From positions 28,686,501 through 28,750,500 of the forward strand of contig CM032117.1 of the NCBI GenBank assembly GCA_018894105.1: DNA of 64,000 bases, in the 5' to 3' direction. Position numbers and translations under genes: made by a program. This document shows positions 12,331 to 22,949 of this stretch, one piece after another. The DNA is from Jacaranda mimosifolia (lineage: Eukaryota > Streptophyta > Magnoliopsida > Lamiales > Bignoniaceae). The notes under the pieces are model-generated. The model worked only from the letters and a program-made list of their open reading frames with translations. It did not search any database and was not told where the DNA came from. Each line of letters starts with the position of its first letter. Position 1 is the stretch's first letter.

Positions 12331-12479
12331 CCTAGTTAAAGGACCAGCTATTTTGGAATAATCTTGAACAAATCATCGGTAATAACCGGCCATGCCCAAA
12401 AAACTCCAAATTTCAGTAACATTTTTGGGTTTTTTCCAATTGGTTATCACTTCGACCTAGGAGGGATCAACTTCTATTC

Positions 12480-13110
12480 CTCTATGAGTGATAACATGTT
12501 CCAAAAAAGCTATTCGTTCCATCAGAAACTCACATTTGCTTAATTTAGCGTACAACTAATGTTTCTTTAGAGTTTGGAGAACTATGTGTAAATGCTTCAC
12601 ATGTTCTTCTCTGGACTTAGAAAATACCAGAATGTTGTCAATAAAAACAACCACAAACTGGTTTAAATAAGGCCTGAAAACCTAATGCATTAAATCCATA
12701 AATGTTGTCGATGCATTGGTCAAGCCAAATGACATCACCACAAACTCAAAATGACCGTACCGGGAGTTGAAAGTCGTCTTTGGAATATCTTCTTCCCTAA
12801 CCTTTTACTGATAATATCTCTGTCTTAAATCCAATTTCGAAAAGATTCTTGACCCTTGCAGCAAATCGAATAATTCCTCAACATGAGGTATGGGATATTT
12901 GTTCTTAACGGTGATCTTATTCAATTCCCAGTAATCAATGCACATTCTTAGGGATCCGTCCTTCTTTTTAATAAACAGCACTGGGGCTCCCTAAGGTGAT
13001 GTGCTTGGTCTAATAAATCCTTTTTCCAGAAGTTCCTGAATTTGATTCTTCAGCTCCTTAAGTTCGGCTGGCACTATTCTGTAAGGAGTCTTGGAAAGAG
13101 GCGTAACCCT
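12480..13110 (-). pseudogene. Gypsy-1 reverse transcriptase (broken)
   Basis: From KGFIRPSTSP near 13000 the minus strand reads on through [35 protein letters not shown] and FSKLDLRQ to [14 protein letters not shown]. The catalytic FIDD box is FIDN (Asn codon at 12634-12636). Stops occur near 12810, 12690 and 12555. The linker back to protease (from 13374) contains YPEVFSEEL, typical just upstream of gypsy RT. The enzyme is inactive. Confidence 0.92.
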
Positions 13111-13119
13111 TGGTAGAGT

Positions 13120-13700
13120 ATGAATAACAAATTCTATCTCTCTCAGATGAGGTAACAAGTTTAATTCTTCAGAGAACACTTCCGGATATTCAGCTACCAC
13201 TTCCACGATCTCGAGCTTAACAGTATCCCGGGGCTTATTTATGAGATAAGCCAGGAATCCTTGCCCACATTCTCTTAAAATCTGTCTGGCCTCTACTGCC
13301 GAGATGACTGCTATTGAAAATGAGTTCCCTACTGAATGGTGTGTTGATACCAATGTTCCTTCCCCGAGCATCACACTCTTGGTATAACAATTTACCTGAG
13401 CTTGATGGTGATATAGCTAATCCATTCCTAGTATTAACTCATACATTTGAATTAGCAATTGAATAAGGTTAGCTGGATATTTTCGATTCCCAATTACTAC
13501 TGGGCAATCTCGATATATGGTGTCGGTGATTATCCCTTCCCCCAAGGATGTCTGAACCTCGATTTGATAATTCATGGTCTCAGGTTGTATATTCAAATTT
13601 TCTGATAATGGAACAGATATAAAAGAATGTGAGACACTAGGGTCATATAATGCTTTACCAGAAATTTCAAAAATAGAAATAGTACCTTCCACCACTTCAT
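13120..13700 (-). pseudogene. Gypsy-1 aspartic protease region
   Basis: The 13417-13695 frame contains LYDPSVSHSFIS, the retropepsin-like active site. Here the expected D-P-G-A/T-S is D-P-S-V-S, so the active-site Gly is Ser. The frame then runs through a TLYRDCPVVI-like core to LILGMD, the conserved end of the fold. A stop and frame change at about 13375-13416 separate it from the linker to RT. In the family this enzyme cuts the gag-pol polyprotein. Confidence 0.88.
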
Positions 13701-13799
13701 TAGGATCTGGTGCATCCTCATCAGTGATAGCATATGCATGGACTGAACTCTTTATTTTCCACCAGTTCTTGCTACTTGTTTTCCTTTTTCGGTTGCCAG

Positions 13800-14881
13800 T
13801 AGACCTTTCATTTTAGGACAATCTCTCATGAAGTGTTGATCACTTCTACATCTTAAGCATTTGTCCTGCTACTTCCAGCATCCTGTTTCTTCATGGCTCG
13901 GGGCTCCACAAAAGCCACACCGCATCGGTGCTTTACCCTAATCCAGATCTGTTATCTGGTTAGTTTGAGGAACTCTTTGAGAAGCACTGCCGGCCTGAAG
14001 TCTCGGCTGCTTTTGGCTGGTGCCACTATTCCCTCCCGAGATTCGTCTCCCTTTTCTGTTTCTGTTCTCAATCTTTCGAATTTCTTGTAACTCCGATTCT
14101 AGTTACAATGCCTTACTTACAGCCAAGTTAAAATTTTGCAAATCTTAGGTGGCCAAGCCTCGTCTTAGTTCTGGCCTTAGTCCTTGTAAAAATCACCTGG
14201 TCTGCAAATTCTCATCTCCTTGGACATAGGGGCATATTGTACCAACCGACTGAAGGTGGCCTCGTATTGGCTAACCGACTGATTCCCCTGTATCAAATCT
14301 AGAAATTCTCGTTCCCTGGTTTGTTTGGCTACTAGTGACATGTACTTGTCCTTGAATTCTCGGACAAAATTTTCCCAGGTTTTGGGGGTCTCCACAGCCG
14401 TCCACCTGTGATCTATCATCCGCCACCAACTCCGTGTGGATTTTGCTAAAAGAAAAGTAGCAAAATGCACTCTCTGCTCATCTGGTTAATGTAAAGTCCC
14501 GAATATATTTTCCAAATCTTCCATCCATTCTTCAGCTCTGTAATCATCTGGTTCACCAAAAAATTTCGGGGGCTGAAATCTCAAAAACCTTTCTAGGGCT
14601 CTGTCTTTCGTGAGTATTTCTGACACTCCTGCTTTATCTGCTGGTTGGCGATTCAGTTGCCTAGGCCTCTGTCTTTCCCGATAATTAGGTTTTGCTGGGG
14701 GATATATTGCTGGCTAATCAATTGGAGGGGTTTGAGAAACTTCCTCCTTTGGCAGATGTTGTGGATGGGCAGGTGCTTCTCTTCTAGGGGCTCAAGGCAC
14801 ATTAGGCCGCCGACCTGGCGGTTTGTCCCTAATACCCGTTCTTGCAGGTATGTGAGTATCAACACTTCCTCTAGATGCCGT
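13800..14881 (-). pseudogene. Gypsy-1 gag (start codon lost)
   Basis: Alignment with Gypsy-2 places the start at 14881, where ATG has become ACG. A Pro-rich N-terminal region follows, then FQPPKFFGEPDD near 14560. The Retrotrans_gag-type capsid helix region (FLLAKSTRSWWRMIDHRW, FVREFKDKYMSLVAKQTRE) is open at 14177-14470. At 13818-13859 lies an intact CX2CX4HX4C zinc knuckle, CLRCRSDQHFMRDC. The protein would package element RNA. Frameshifts and stops are scattered around 14120-14180 and 14480. Confidence 0.9.
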
Positions 14882-15245
14882 TTATCCTTAATATCACTCA
14901 GATGTTCAAATATGTCAGCATAAATGGTAAACATAATCTCAACACTCTTAACCAATATAAATTGGAAAATGTTAAATTATGAAATTTAATATCTTTAAAT
15001 AGCAAAAGAAGTAGCTAAACGATCATTTAAAGAGAAATTCATTAACAACCAAACAGTCATTAAGAAGTCATACAAGTAGATTCAAAATACCAACTAGCCA
15101 AATGCTCAATCTAAGACAAAATGATAGGGCAACATCACGAAATACATATATGTCTGAGGGAAAACTAGTCAGCGCTATATGTCGATAGTCAAACACTACT
15201 ACTATATGTACATAGATATAAGCACATCCCTAGCCATTCTGTTGT

Positions 15246-15946
15246 CTAATCCGAGCTCTCAATATCAGTAATGTCGAATTCAGCATCCTCTATGTCGTCC
15301 TCATCAAGCTCCTCTTGATCCAGTTCATCTCCTAAGAAAGCTAGGTTAATACCTTCAACTTCGACCTCATTATCTTCTTCATCTTCCATTATCATTGGGG
15401 CTACTGCAGGGCTTCAGGAACTTCTTCTTCAGGATCCTCCTTAGGTTCTTATGCAAGATTCTCTACAGGTGCTCTTTCTTAGTTTTCCACTGGTGTCGAT
15501 ACCGATACCAACTCTGTTACTTGGTCTATGGCTATATGATAATGAGCCATCATTTGGTGAATTTCTTCCATAATCGGGTGAGGTATGTCCACAGTTCTTC
15601 TATAATCAGCGTCTAAGGTTTTGAACATTTCCTCCATATGACGATGCATTTCCTGAAGTTTCTCAATTTGAGTGGCAGCTATTCCAACACGAACTTCTTC
15701 CCTTTCAACGCTTTCCATCAATCGATCCAGTATAAAATCTCTCGCCCCAATAGATTACTGCAGATGACATGATTTCATTCTTTCATCTTGTAAGGTTCCA
15801 TGCACGTCATAAAGTTTTTCTTCAAGTATTTGGCATGTCTGAGAAAGGCGTTCCTTTTCTTTCCTAAGATCTTTGATTTCTTACCTCAAGTGTTCTAGAT
15901 TGTTCTCATCCACCGGTTCCTTTCCCTTATTACAAGATCCAGCCAT
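15246..15946 (-). pseudogene. Gypsy-1 extra ORF upstream of gag, coiled coil plus acidic tail
   Basis: A separate reading unit between the primer site and gag. The start is the ATG at 15946, chosen because it directly follows an acceptor-like TATTATAG and aligns with Gypsy-2. The N-terminal part (KGKEPVDENNLEHLR, then KEKERLSQTCQILEEKL) looks like a coiled coil. The central part, open at 15479-15721, contains REEVRVGIAATQIEKLQEMH and DYRRTVDIPHPIMEEIHQMM. It ends with a very acidic tail (DQEELDEDDIEDAEFD) and TAG at 15246-15248. At least one frameshift is present because the span is 701 nt. No known domain is recognised and the function is unknown. Confidence 0.75.
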
Positions 15947-16126
15947 CCTATAATACAAAGTCACAAAATTTGATTAATAATATAAGATAACACAAGTCAG
16001 TCCTAGTGTCTAAGGAGCTCAAATTCCTAAAAGATCTATGACCCAAAAATTCATATACCTCCCAACTTAGTGAAAACTATCTATAAATGCTCAACAATGA
16101 TAATTGCTTAGGTCAGCTGCAACCTT

Positions 16127-16139
16127 GGCTCTAATACCA
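16127..16139 (-). other. Gypsy-1 primer-binding site (Met-tRNA type)
   Basis: The minus strand reads TGGTATTAGAGCC a few bases inside the 5' LTR. It differs by one base from the TGGTATCAGAGCC common in plant LTR elements primed by initiator tRNA-Met. Confidence 0.85.
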
Positions 16140-16553
16140 GCTCAGTAACACCCCACTCCGAGCAACCTAAAGTTGAGATATCAAAATATTTCAAGCTTAA
16201 ATTCTGAATTTGTAATACAAACAATAGGCCCAAAATTTTCTTTTCCAATTCCAAGTCATATAAAGAAGACGACAATTTCAAAAGCAGCGGAAAATATCAA
16301 CTTAAATAATAGTACCAACCATTAACATTCGTGCCAAGGTTTAAATCTTAAATGTTTAGCAAAATTATATACACTAGCTCAAGGTAGCCTTGTCAATCCT
16401 GACATATCTCAACATCTTTATGTTACCATATAGCATTTTGATAACCCGTGTACAAAATGATACCTAATCTGTTACAAAAGAAACAATCCTATGCTCCAAG
16501 TCTGAACTTACATTCTTAATCAACCCTGTCTGCAAAATAATGAAAAACGGGGG

Positions 16554-16570
16554 TAAGTCCAATGGACTTA
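16554..16570 (-). other. LTR palindrome TAAGTCC-N3-GGACTTA
   Basis: Seven-base arms around AAT, flanked by TGAGGGA on one side and GGGG on the other. Equivalent sites occur at 20061, 28706, 54515, 57930, 63178 and, in changed form, 39862. The role is unknown. Transcription or dimerisation are possibilities, not shown. Confidence 0.8.
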
Positions 16571-16878
16571 GTGAGGGATAATATATCAAATGATAATAGA
16601 ACCTGTCAAGGGAAGAGTATCTCAATAGATCGAAAATCAAAAGCAATACAAGTACAATTACAATTTAACAAGAACAAATATAGCAAACAAGAATCTCTCC
16701 TGCCTTATTTCTCCAAGAACAAATTACAAGCAAGCAAGAAACGAATACGAGCAAGCAAACCCTTATAGAATATGCATTCCAACAAAATGAGTTAAGACAT
16801 GCATATCAATTCACCTTATACCATTCAAGCAAGTGTTTACATAGCGTGACAACTTGGTATACAATTGGTGTGCCCATA

Positions 16879-17003
16879 CAGACTATATGGCGCACCGTGG
16901 ATACCTAAGTGGACTGCTTAGCATATCGCGGATACCTATGCGGACTGCATAGCGTATCCTGGACACCCAGGCGGACTGCAAGGCATGTCCCAAGTATCCC
17001 AGC
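16879..17003 (-). repeat. Four 31-bp tandem repeats inside Gypsy-1 LTR
   Basis: On the plus strand the last three units start GGACTGC and run 31 bp each with a GCG-ATACC core; the first is more diverged. This minisatellite sits where other LTRs of the family carry different repeats. Confidence 0.85.
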
Positions 17004-19003
17004 ATTTTGTGTAGGATTGGTACTCGGCCCCAGTACTATCTCCAAGCAAGTATAACAAGTATTAATCAAGTACAACAAGTACGAATCAAACAATTAGTGT
17101 TGCTGATGCGGCAATATATGAACAACAAGCAAGTACATACAAGATAACTAGCTAGATATCAGGATACAGACAAACGAGTATACCGGCAAGCCATCTGATA
17201 ACAATTCAAGATAGGAACAAACAAGTACAATCAAGACAAGTACCGGGCATGACAAATAGGAGTTCTGGGCACTAGAACGAACAAGAACAAGTGGAACAAG
17301 TACTAACCCTTAGAGGGGGATACAAGCTAATAACATATAATGAGCAACTGATCAATTCAGATTCTAATAAACGAGCAAGTACGAATCAAGTACAACAAGT
17401 ACGAATCAAGCAATTTATGAGTAGGTACAATCAAGAAAATTAACCCACACAGGGGTTATACCACAAGAACAGATAGATATGGCAAGGCTAAATTGGCAGA
17501 CCCTCATAGGGGTTTTCAACAAGTAATGAGAAAGCTTACACAAAACAATAACCCAAAGTGGGAGACCCTCACCTCCGTAATCCTAGATGATGCAAGTCCT
17601 ACAGATTGTTTATTGGTCCTCATGACCCACATCATCGTCACCTAACCAGAATGATATATTTAGTCAAAACCCATTTTTAACTCCTAATATATCATTATCA
17701 TACTTGTTCTAAATTCCAAAAATTGCTAATTATCCTATTAGCATGATAGCTTAATACGTCAATATTGTCATTGCTCTAATAATGATTATTAAACTAGGCT
17801 TGCCACAGTAGCTTCAATTCTTATATCGTTTTCACTTATCAAAATAGTCCAGTCCTTAATCACATGATCTTCAAAATGTCACTTTAATCACAAAATTGCT
17901 TAATATCTCATACATAGTTCAATAGTTTCCGCTTTAGGTCCCAAATTCACAATTCAAGGTTAAATTTCTTATCAACTTATAAATTCTAAATTTGGCATGT
18001 ATATAGAATAACATATCCGGGTCCACAATATGACATATCCCATCCATGCATGACCCAAGTACCTATATATATAGAATTCATGCACTTATTCTTGCAATAC
18101 TGCACAACTTAAGAAATACAACATAACATGTATATATATCCAATTTCCTTCTAACTATTTACCTATGAAATACCAAATCGAGACCTCGAATTCAGCAATC
18201 AAGGCTACAGTTATGATCACCGCACCGAGGAGAAGATTCTACCTCTGCTCTGCTGTCGTGCTGTTGCCGAAGTTGCCCAATGATCTCACCATAATGCTCT
18301 CATCGAGCTCCTGATTCCAATGTTGCCCTTAATTTCAAGTTTCACGGCCTATAGCACCTTTAATCGAGCTCAACAGCCTTAAAAAATAGTTCTTCACCAC
18401 CGCGCTCCGATCACTATTTCCCATCACCGCCGCTGCATTTCATCACCATGCAATGTCTCCACAGTGTTCTCCCTATCAAGTATTGCCCAAACGACCCCTT
18501 GGAGTTGAAGTTGGTTGCCGAAAAATGAGAACCCACTTGTCGCCGTGAAGCTTGCTCTTAGTTTTCTCTCTCGGTGGCTTGGCGGAGCGGGGTTCAGCCA
18601 TGCATGGTGGTGTGTGAGAGTAGCTAAAATCAAGGGAAGTGAGATGGTCAGTTTGGTTTGGTGAATAGTAGTCACCGGTGGAAGTTCGCCAGGGGAGTTG
18701 TGGACATGGGTGGAGGAGAAGGAAAAAGGAAGAATTTTTTAAAATTTACACTTCTGACCCCGTTGACCAATGCCTTTCCATGCAAACCCCACCATTATCC
18801 TAAGTTGTGCAATTGCATCCTCTATAATTACAAATTGGCCTCAGAAATTTTTAATTAACATGAAATCAAGTTTATTAGCATAATATATTGACCACAAAAA
18901 TTCTAAAATACTAAATAATTATAAAAATTCATAAAATAAATTAAAATGAAAATAATTTGATCATTAAGCTATCACAATTCAAGAAAATTCTAGGGGTGTT
19001 ACA

Positions 19004-20527
19004 TAATTAGCGTGCTCCTTACCGAGTATATCGAAATTGAGCTCTAAAATATTCTACTAACTGAATAATTATTGATTTTAGAATGCTATCCATACAATTA
19101 TGATTTTGGGGTCAAAACGAGGGTTTTGACAGTAAATTCATTCCTTTGGTTATGTGACGAGGAGCTGAGTATCGCAGACCAGTAGATTGTGGTAGCATTT
19201 ATGATATTATTAAGGTAAGGTCGAACCTCTTGGGTATTTATTTTGTATGGCCCTGTGAGGGTCTACCAATTTGATAACTATCTTGTGTAAACCTATTAGT
19301 TATTATCTGGATACTCCAGTGAGGGTTTAGCTTATCTTTATTCTGGGAAATAATTGATTCTTTATCATTGAATTCCATCATTTGTTTGAACTCTTGATTG
19401 TTATTTGATAATTGATTTCTATACCCTTATGAGGATTTGTTTCCTTGAATTTGCTTCTGTTAAGTTGATCGTTCCCATTCTGGCACCAAGAACTTTCATT
19501 GTCTCATCATATATTGTCCAGATTGAATTCATTCTGCTTATCACATGTTTTGCTTGCCGGCTTATTTGAATCATGGCGAGTTGTTATTTATGGCTTTTAC
19601 GACATAGTTGATTTATTTGATATTTCATTTGTGTGGTCTTGTCAGAGATTGTCTTTGATACATGATATATATGGGGAAAACTATTAGGCCAAGGGCTATT
19701 ACCGAGCTATCATGCTTGGATTATTTGGATTGCATATTATGCTTGGGCTTGTTTGCTCCATTTGTACCATAATCAAGGAGCAATAAGGATGGTGTAGTTT
19801 TTCTTGGTCTAGTTCGGGCTAATGTCCAGGCCGAATGAGCCGATGGAAATACCTCCCGAACTAAATCGGTTGAGATAACCGGTCTATTCAAGCTGACAGT
19901 AACCACTCATGAACTAGTACCCACTAGTAGCCTGGAATTTGATATTATCTATGTACTGGCATTTTCGTGTTTTCTTTGCAATACCATGCCAATTTATATT
20001 CTATTGAATTGTTGTTTCTTCTACAGATTCATTTGTTTACTTAGATGAACTTTCCCTCATTAAGTCTTTTGGACTTACCCTTTTATGTTATTCTTGATCT
20101 TACTAGGCAGAGATAAGTGAAAGACATGAGCTTATGGCTTGGACTTGAGAATCTATTTTGTAATAGATTAGGCAATTATATGTATTTATGAGTTCACCTG
20201 ATCGATATGCTTTGACTTAGAGATGCTGTGATATATTAAGTTGAATTTAAGATGTACAACATGCATATATTGTGTATTATGGGATGTCACTTTGGGCTTG
20301 TAACTATTCACAGTTTAGAATTGAGGTTGTTGATGTATTGAATGTCAATGGATGACTTATGGCATGAATATATAGTATCTTAGTGGTACTTCATTTAAAT
20401 TTGAAGCACGTTGCTATCTATAAGCTTTGTTGAAATTGTATGGGCCTATCAAACATGTTGTATAGTATGATTTAAGACTAAATTGGTGACATCTCAACTT
20501 AGGGATTATCCTGAGTGGGGTGTCACA
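19004..20527 (+). repeat. Gypsy-2 5' LTR, 3' part only
   Basis: Aligns with 27687-29172 of the 3' LTR. It retains a stretch of about 130 bp (around 19155-19290, including the TATGTGACGAGG box) that the 3' LTR lacks, and it lacks a repeat of about 95 bp that the 3' LTR has near 28260-28370. It ends GGGGTGTCACA. Confidence 0.92.
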
Positions 20528-20531
20528 GATG

Positions 20532-20543
20532 TGGTGTTTGAGC
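20532..20543 (+). other. Gypsy-2 primer-binding site (decayed Met-tRNA type)
   Basis: TGGTGTTTGAGC lies a few bases after the LTR end and matches TGGTATCAGAGC at nine of twelve positions. Confidence 0.65.
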
Positions 20544-20809
20544 TTAGGTTTGTCGATGACCTAGGCGTTGAATATCATTGGAACTTATAACTAACCTTCT
20601 GTTTAGGTAGGTTAGGATATGAACTTTTGGGTATAGTTTTCATTATCAAAAGGTAGGAGATTATACCTGGGACGACCGACCAGTCCGTACTCTTCACTTC
20701 CAAGGGTCGAGCATTGGACTTTAGAATGGAATTGAACTATGGGTACTTTATGTGTTAGATATATGCTTGATTTGTGTTATATTAATGAAATTAACTGATA
20801 TATTGCAGG

Positions 20810-21507
20810 ATCGTGGATGATCATAGAAAGGGAAATGAACCTGTGAATGAGGAAAGTGTGCAATATTTGAAGGAAAGAATTGAGGTTCTAGAAAATAAAA
20901 AGGCACGTCTCTTGGAATTATGCCAACAACAAGAAGAGAAACTCTATGACATGCATGAGGCTCTAAAGGACAGATGACCAGAATCATGTCACTTGAAATC
21001 AGTACTAGGGGCGAGAAGCTATATAGTAGAAAGACTGATGGAGATTATAGAGAGAGAAAAGGAACATGTAAGGATAATAGCCACTCAGGTAGAAGGTCTC
21101 CATGCCGTGCGGACTCAGATGGAAGAAGTTTTTTGGATAAGAGAGCCTGATTTTAGGAGGACAGTAGATATGATCCATATGATTATGGATGAGGTTCGAA
21201 TGCTGATGGCACAGTATAGTAGTGCCATAGATCAGACTATAGGGGTCGGAGTAGGGACTGACACAAAGGCCGAACAATCTAGGGTTCGTCTCTCCCCTGA
21301 GCCAAGACATGGGCAGGGTGTACATATTGAGGAAAAATAGGAGAGAGGGCCTCAGGAGATAACTGAGGAGGATCCCGTGTAAGAGTTTCTGGTCAAGGTA
21401 CACCCGAGGTTTATATGGAAAGAGAAAATATTGATATGGACGTGGAAATAGATGGCGGAGATGAAGATAAAGATCCCAAATCTAATATTATAGATGTGGA
21501 GGATTAG
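20810..21507 (+). pseudogene. Gypsy-2 extra ORF upstream of gag, coiled coil plus acidic tail
   Basis: Counterpart of 15246-15946. It begins just after an acceptor-like ATATTGCAG at 20808. The expected ATG is ATC at 20810, so the start is lost. The N-terminal segment (VQYLKERIEVLENKKARLLELCQQQEEKL) forms a heptad-like coiled coil, shown here in part only. The 20993-21340 frame covers a middle region matching Gypsy-1 in the order REKEHVRIIATQ, DFRRTVDMIHMIMDEV. The tail is acidic (GGDEDKD, DVED) and stops at 21505. Both copies keep the same length and the same gap to gag, which argues for a real gene of the family. No known domain is recognised. Confidence 0.75.
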
Positions 21508-21861
21508 GCTGGAGATCCTCATGGATGTGGTTGTGCTGTGAATATGTATATATATATAGTATTAGTGTTAGCCCATCAAAGAGATAGAATCGGCAAAGGT
21601 TAACTAGACTTTAGGGTGATACCTTAACAATCCTTATCATTTTTGTACCAACTAGGCTTATAGTTAGCATATAGATTTTGAAATTTTAATTTGTACATGG
21701 ACTATTGTAATGTTTGCAAGTGTTAACTCGAAAGATGTCTATGAAATCTTATCATTTATCGTAGAATGACCAGACTTATGTTTCCTGAGTTTGATTTAAT
21801 TTTATTAAATTATTTTTCTTTTTCTTTTCTTTCCGCAAGTTTGAAAGACTTGATAGAGTTG
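21508..21861 (+). other. Gypsy-2 spacer between upstream ORF and gag
   Basis: A non-coding stretch of about 354 bp (about 364 bp in Gypsy-1), AT-rich, ending in a long pyrimidine tract TTTTTCTTTTTCTTTTC then CCGCAAG just before the gag ATG. The tract looks like a splice acceptor or a leader element. Neither role is proven. Confidence 0.5.
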
Positions 21862-22905
21862 ATGGCATCACAAGGGAGTGCCGAAGTACCTGCCCAGCTA
21901 GAGCAGGTCGCAGAGAGAGACCACATAGGAGACGAACCTATGTTCGTCTGGCTCCTAGGCAAGAAGCAACTACTTACCAGCAACCCATGCCAGACAAAGA
22001 AGTCTCGCAGACCCCTTCGGATCGTCAACCAGTAGATCCCACCTACAGGAGAGGGCAACAGTTGTTAATGAAATGGTTGAGGATTGAGCGTTGCAATAAT
22101 TCCTATGCTTTCAACCCCCAAAGTTCTTGGGGGTCCAGATGATAGAAAAGTCGAGAAATGGATTGAGAGCCTAGAAAATATCTTTGACATACTGTGCTAT
22201 CCAAATGAGTAAAAGGTACGGTTTGCCACGTTCCTTTTGGGGGGTTCCACACGTAGTTGGTGGAAAATAATTGATTGTAGGTGGATGATTGAGAAAACCC
22301 ACCGAACTTGCGAAAACATTACCTAAGAATTCATAGATAAGTATGTGCCATTAGTAGTGAAGCAAGCAAGAGAAAAAGAGTTTATGGATTTAATTTAGGG
22401 AGCGCAGTCTGTTAGTCAGCATGAGGCTACTTTTAGCCGACTATTATATTACACAACCTACATTGTGGAAGATGAAAGCTGACAGACTTGATGATTTGTA
22501 CAAGGACTGCAGCCGGAACTCAAGCAAGGTTTGGCACTTGTGATTCACCAAACTTCAATCTAGCAGTGAGTAAGGCACTATAGTTAGAGTTAGAGCTACA
22601 TGAGATTTGAAAAATCGAGGACAAGAATCAGAAGGGAAGGTAGTAGTACCATAGGGGATAGAGTAATGCTGGAAGAAAACAACCAAGATTAAAGATTGGG
22701 GGTGCTATCCAAAAAGCACCTCAGATGGGAGAGATTGTACACCTGACCCAAGGAATGGCACCAAAACAGAGTGGATTCTATGAGAAATATAGCTATGAGA
22801 AATCTGAATATTGGTCAAAGTAAGGGAAGTGCAAGTGTTGCGGTAATAACCAGTATTTTTTGAAAGATTGCCCTAGAAAGAAAGGTCGAGCACCTGCAGG
22901 GAAAG
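21862..22905 (+). pseudogene. Gypsy-2 gag (broken)
   Basis: The ATG at 21862 opens ASQGSAEVPAQ. The frame then shifts but remains comparable to Gypsy-1. The capsid region near 22120-22400 reads FLGGPDDRKVEKWIESLENIF and FATFLLGGSTRSWWKIID in part, with stops. A zinc knuckle at 22830-22871 reads CKCCGNNQYFLKDC, where the usual His is Tyr. Loss of a metal ligand and several stops make this gag inactive. Confidence 0.9.
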
Positions 22906-22949
22906 GAAAACAAATAATAGAAGCTAGTGGGAAACAGAAGGTAAGAGAC

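Larger units (their letters stand above)
11230..19003 (-). mobile_element. Gypsy-1, truncated Ty3/gypsy chromovirus-type retrotransposon
   Basis: Minus-strand element with a 5' LTR of about 2.86 kb on the right, a Met-tRNA-like primer site, an extra ORF, gag, protease, RT, RNase H and part of integrase. Homology stops abruptly near 11230 inside the integrase core. The rest of integrase, any chromodomain and the 3' LTR are missing. Its right end at 19003 abuts sequence homologous to the middle of the Gypsy-2 LTR, so it inserted there. Domain order (integrase after RNase H) is Ty3/gypsy. Similarity to Gypsy-2 supports a Tekay/Del-like chromovirus. Confidence 0.92.
16144..19003 (-). repeat. Gypsy-1 5' LTR
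   Basis: On the minus strand it starts TGTAACACCCCTAGAA at 19003 and ends GGGGTGTTACT next to the primer site. It contains a GC-rich exon-like block at about 18200-18720, a donor-like CATAG|GTAAAT at 18162, a GTTAGGTGACGATGATG-type box near 17634-17648, CCTCA-AGGGG motifs at 17300-17520, four 31-bp repeats at 16879-17003 and the palindrome at 16554-16570. Its U3 resembles that of the solo LTR at 58503, so these two form one subfamily. Confidence 0.88.
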
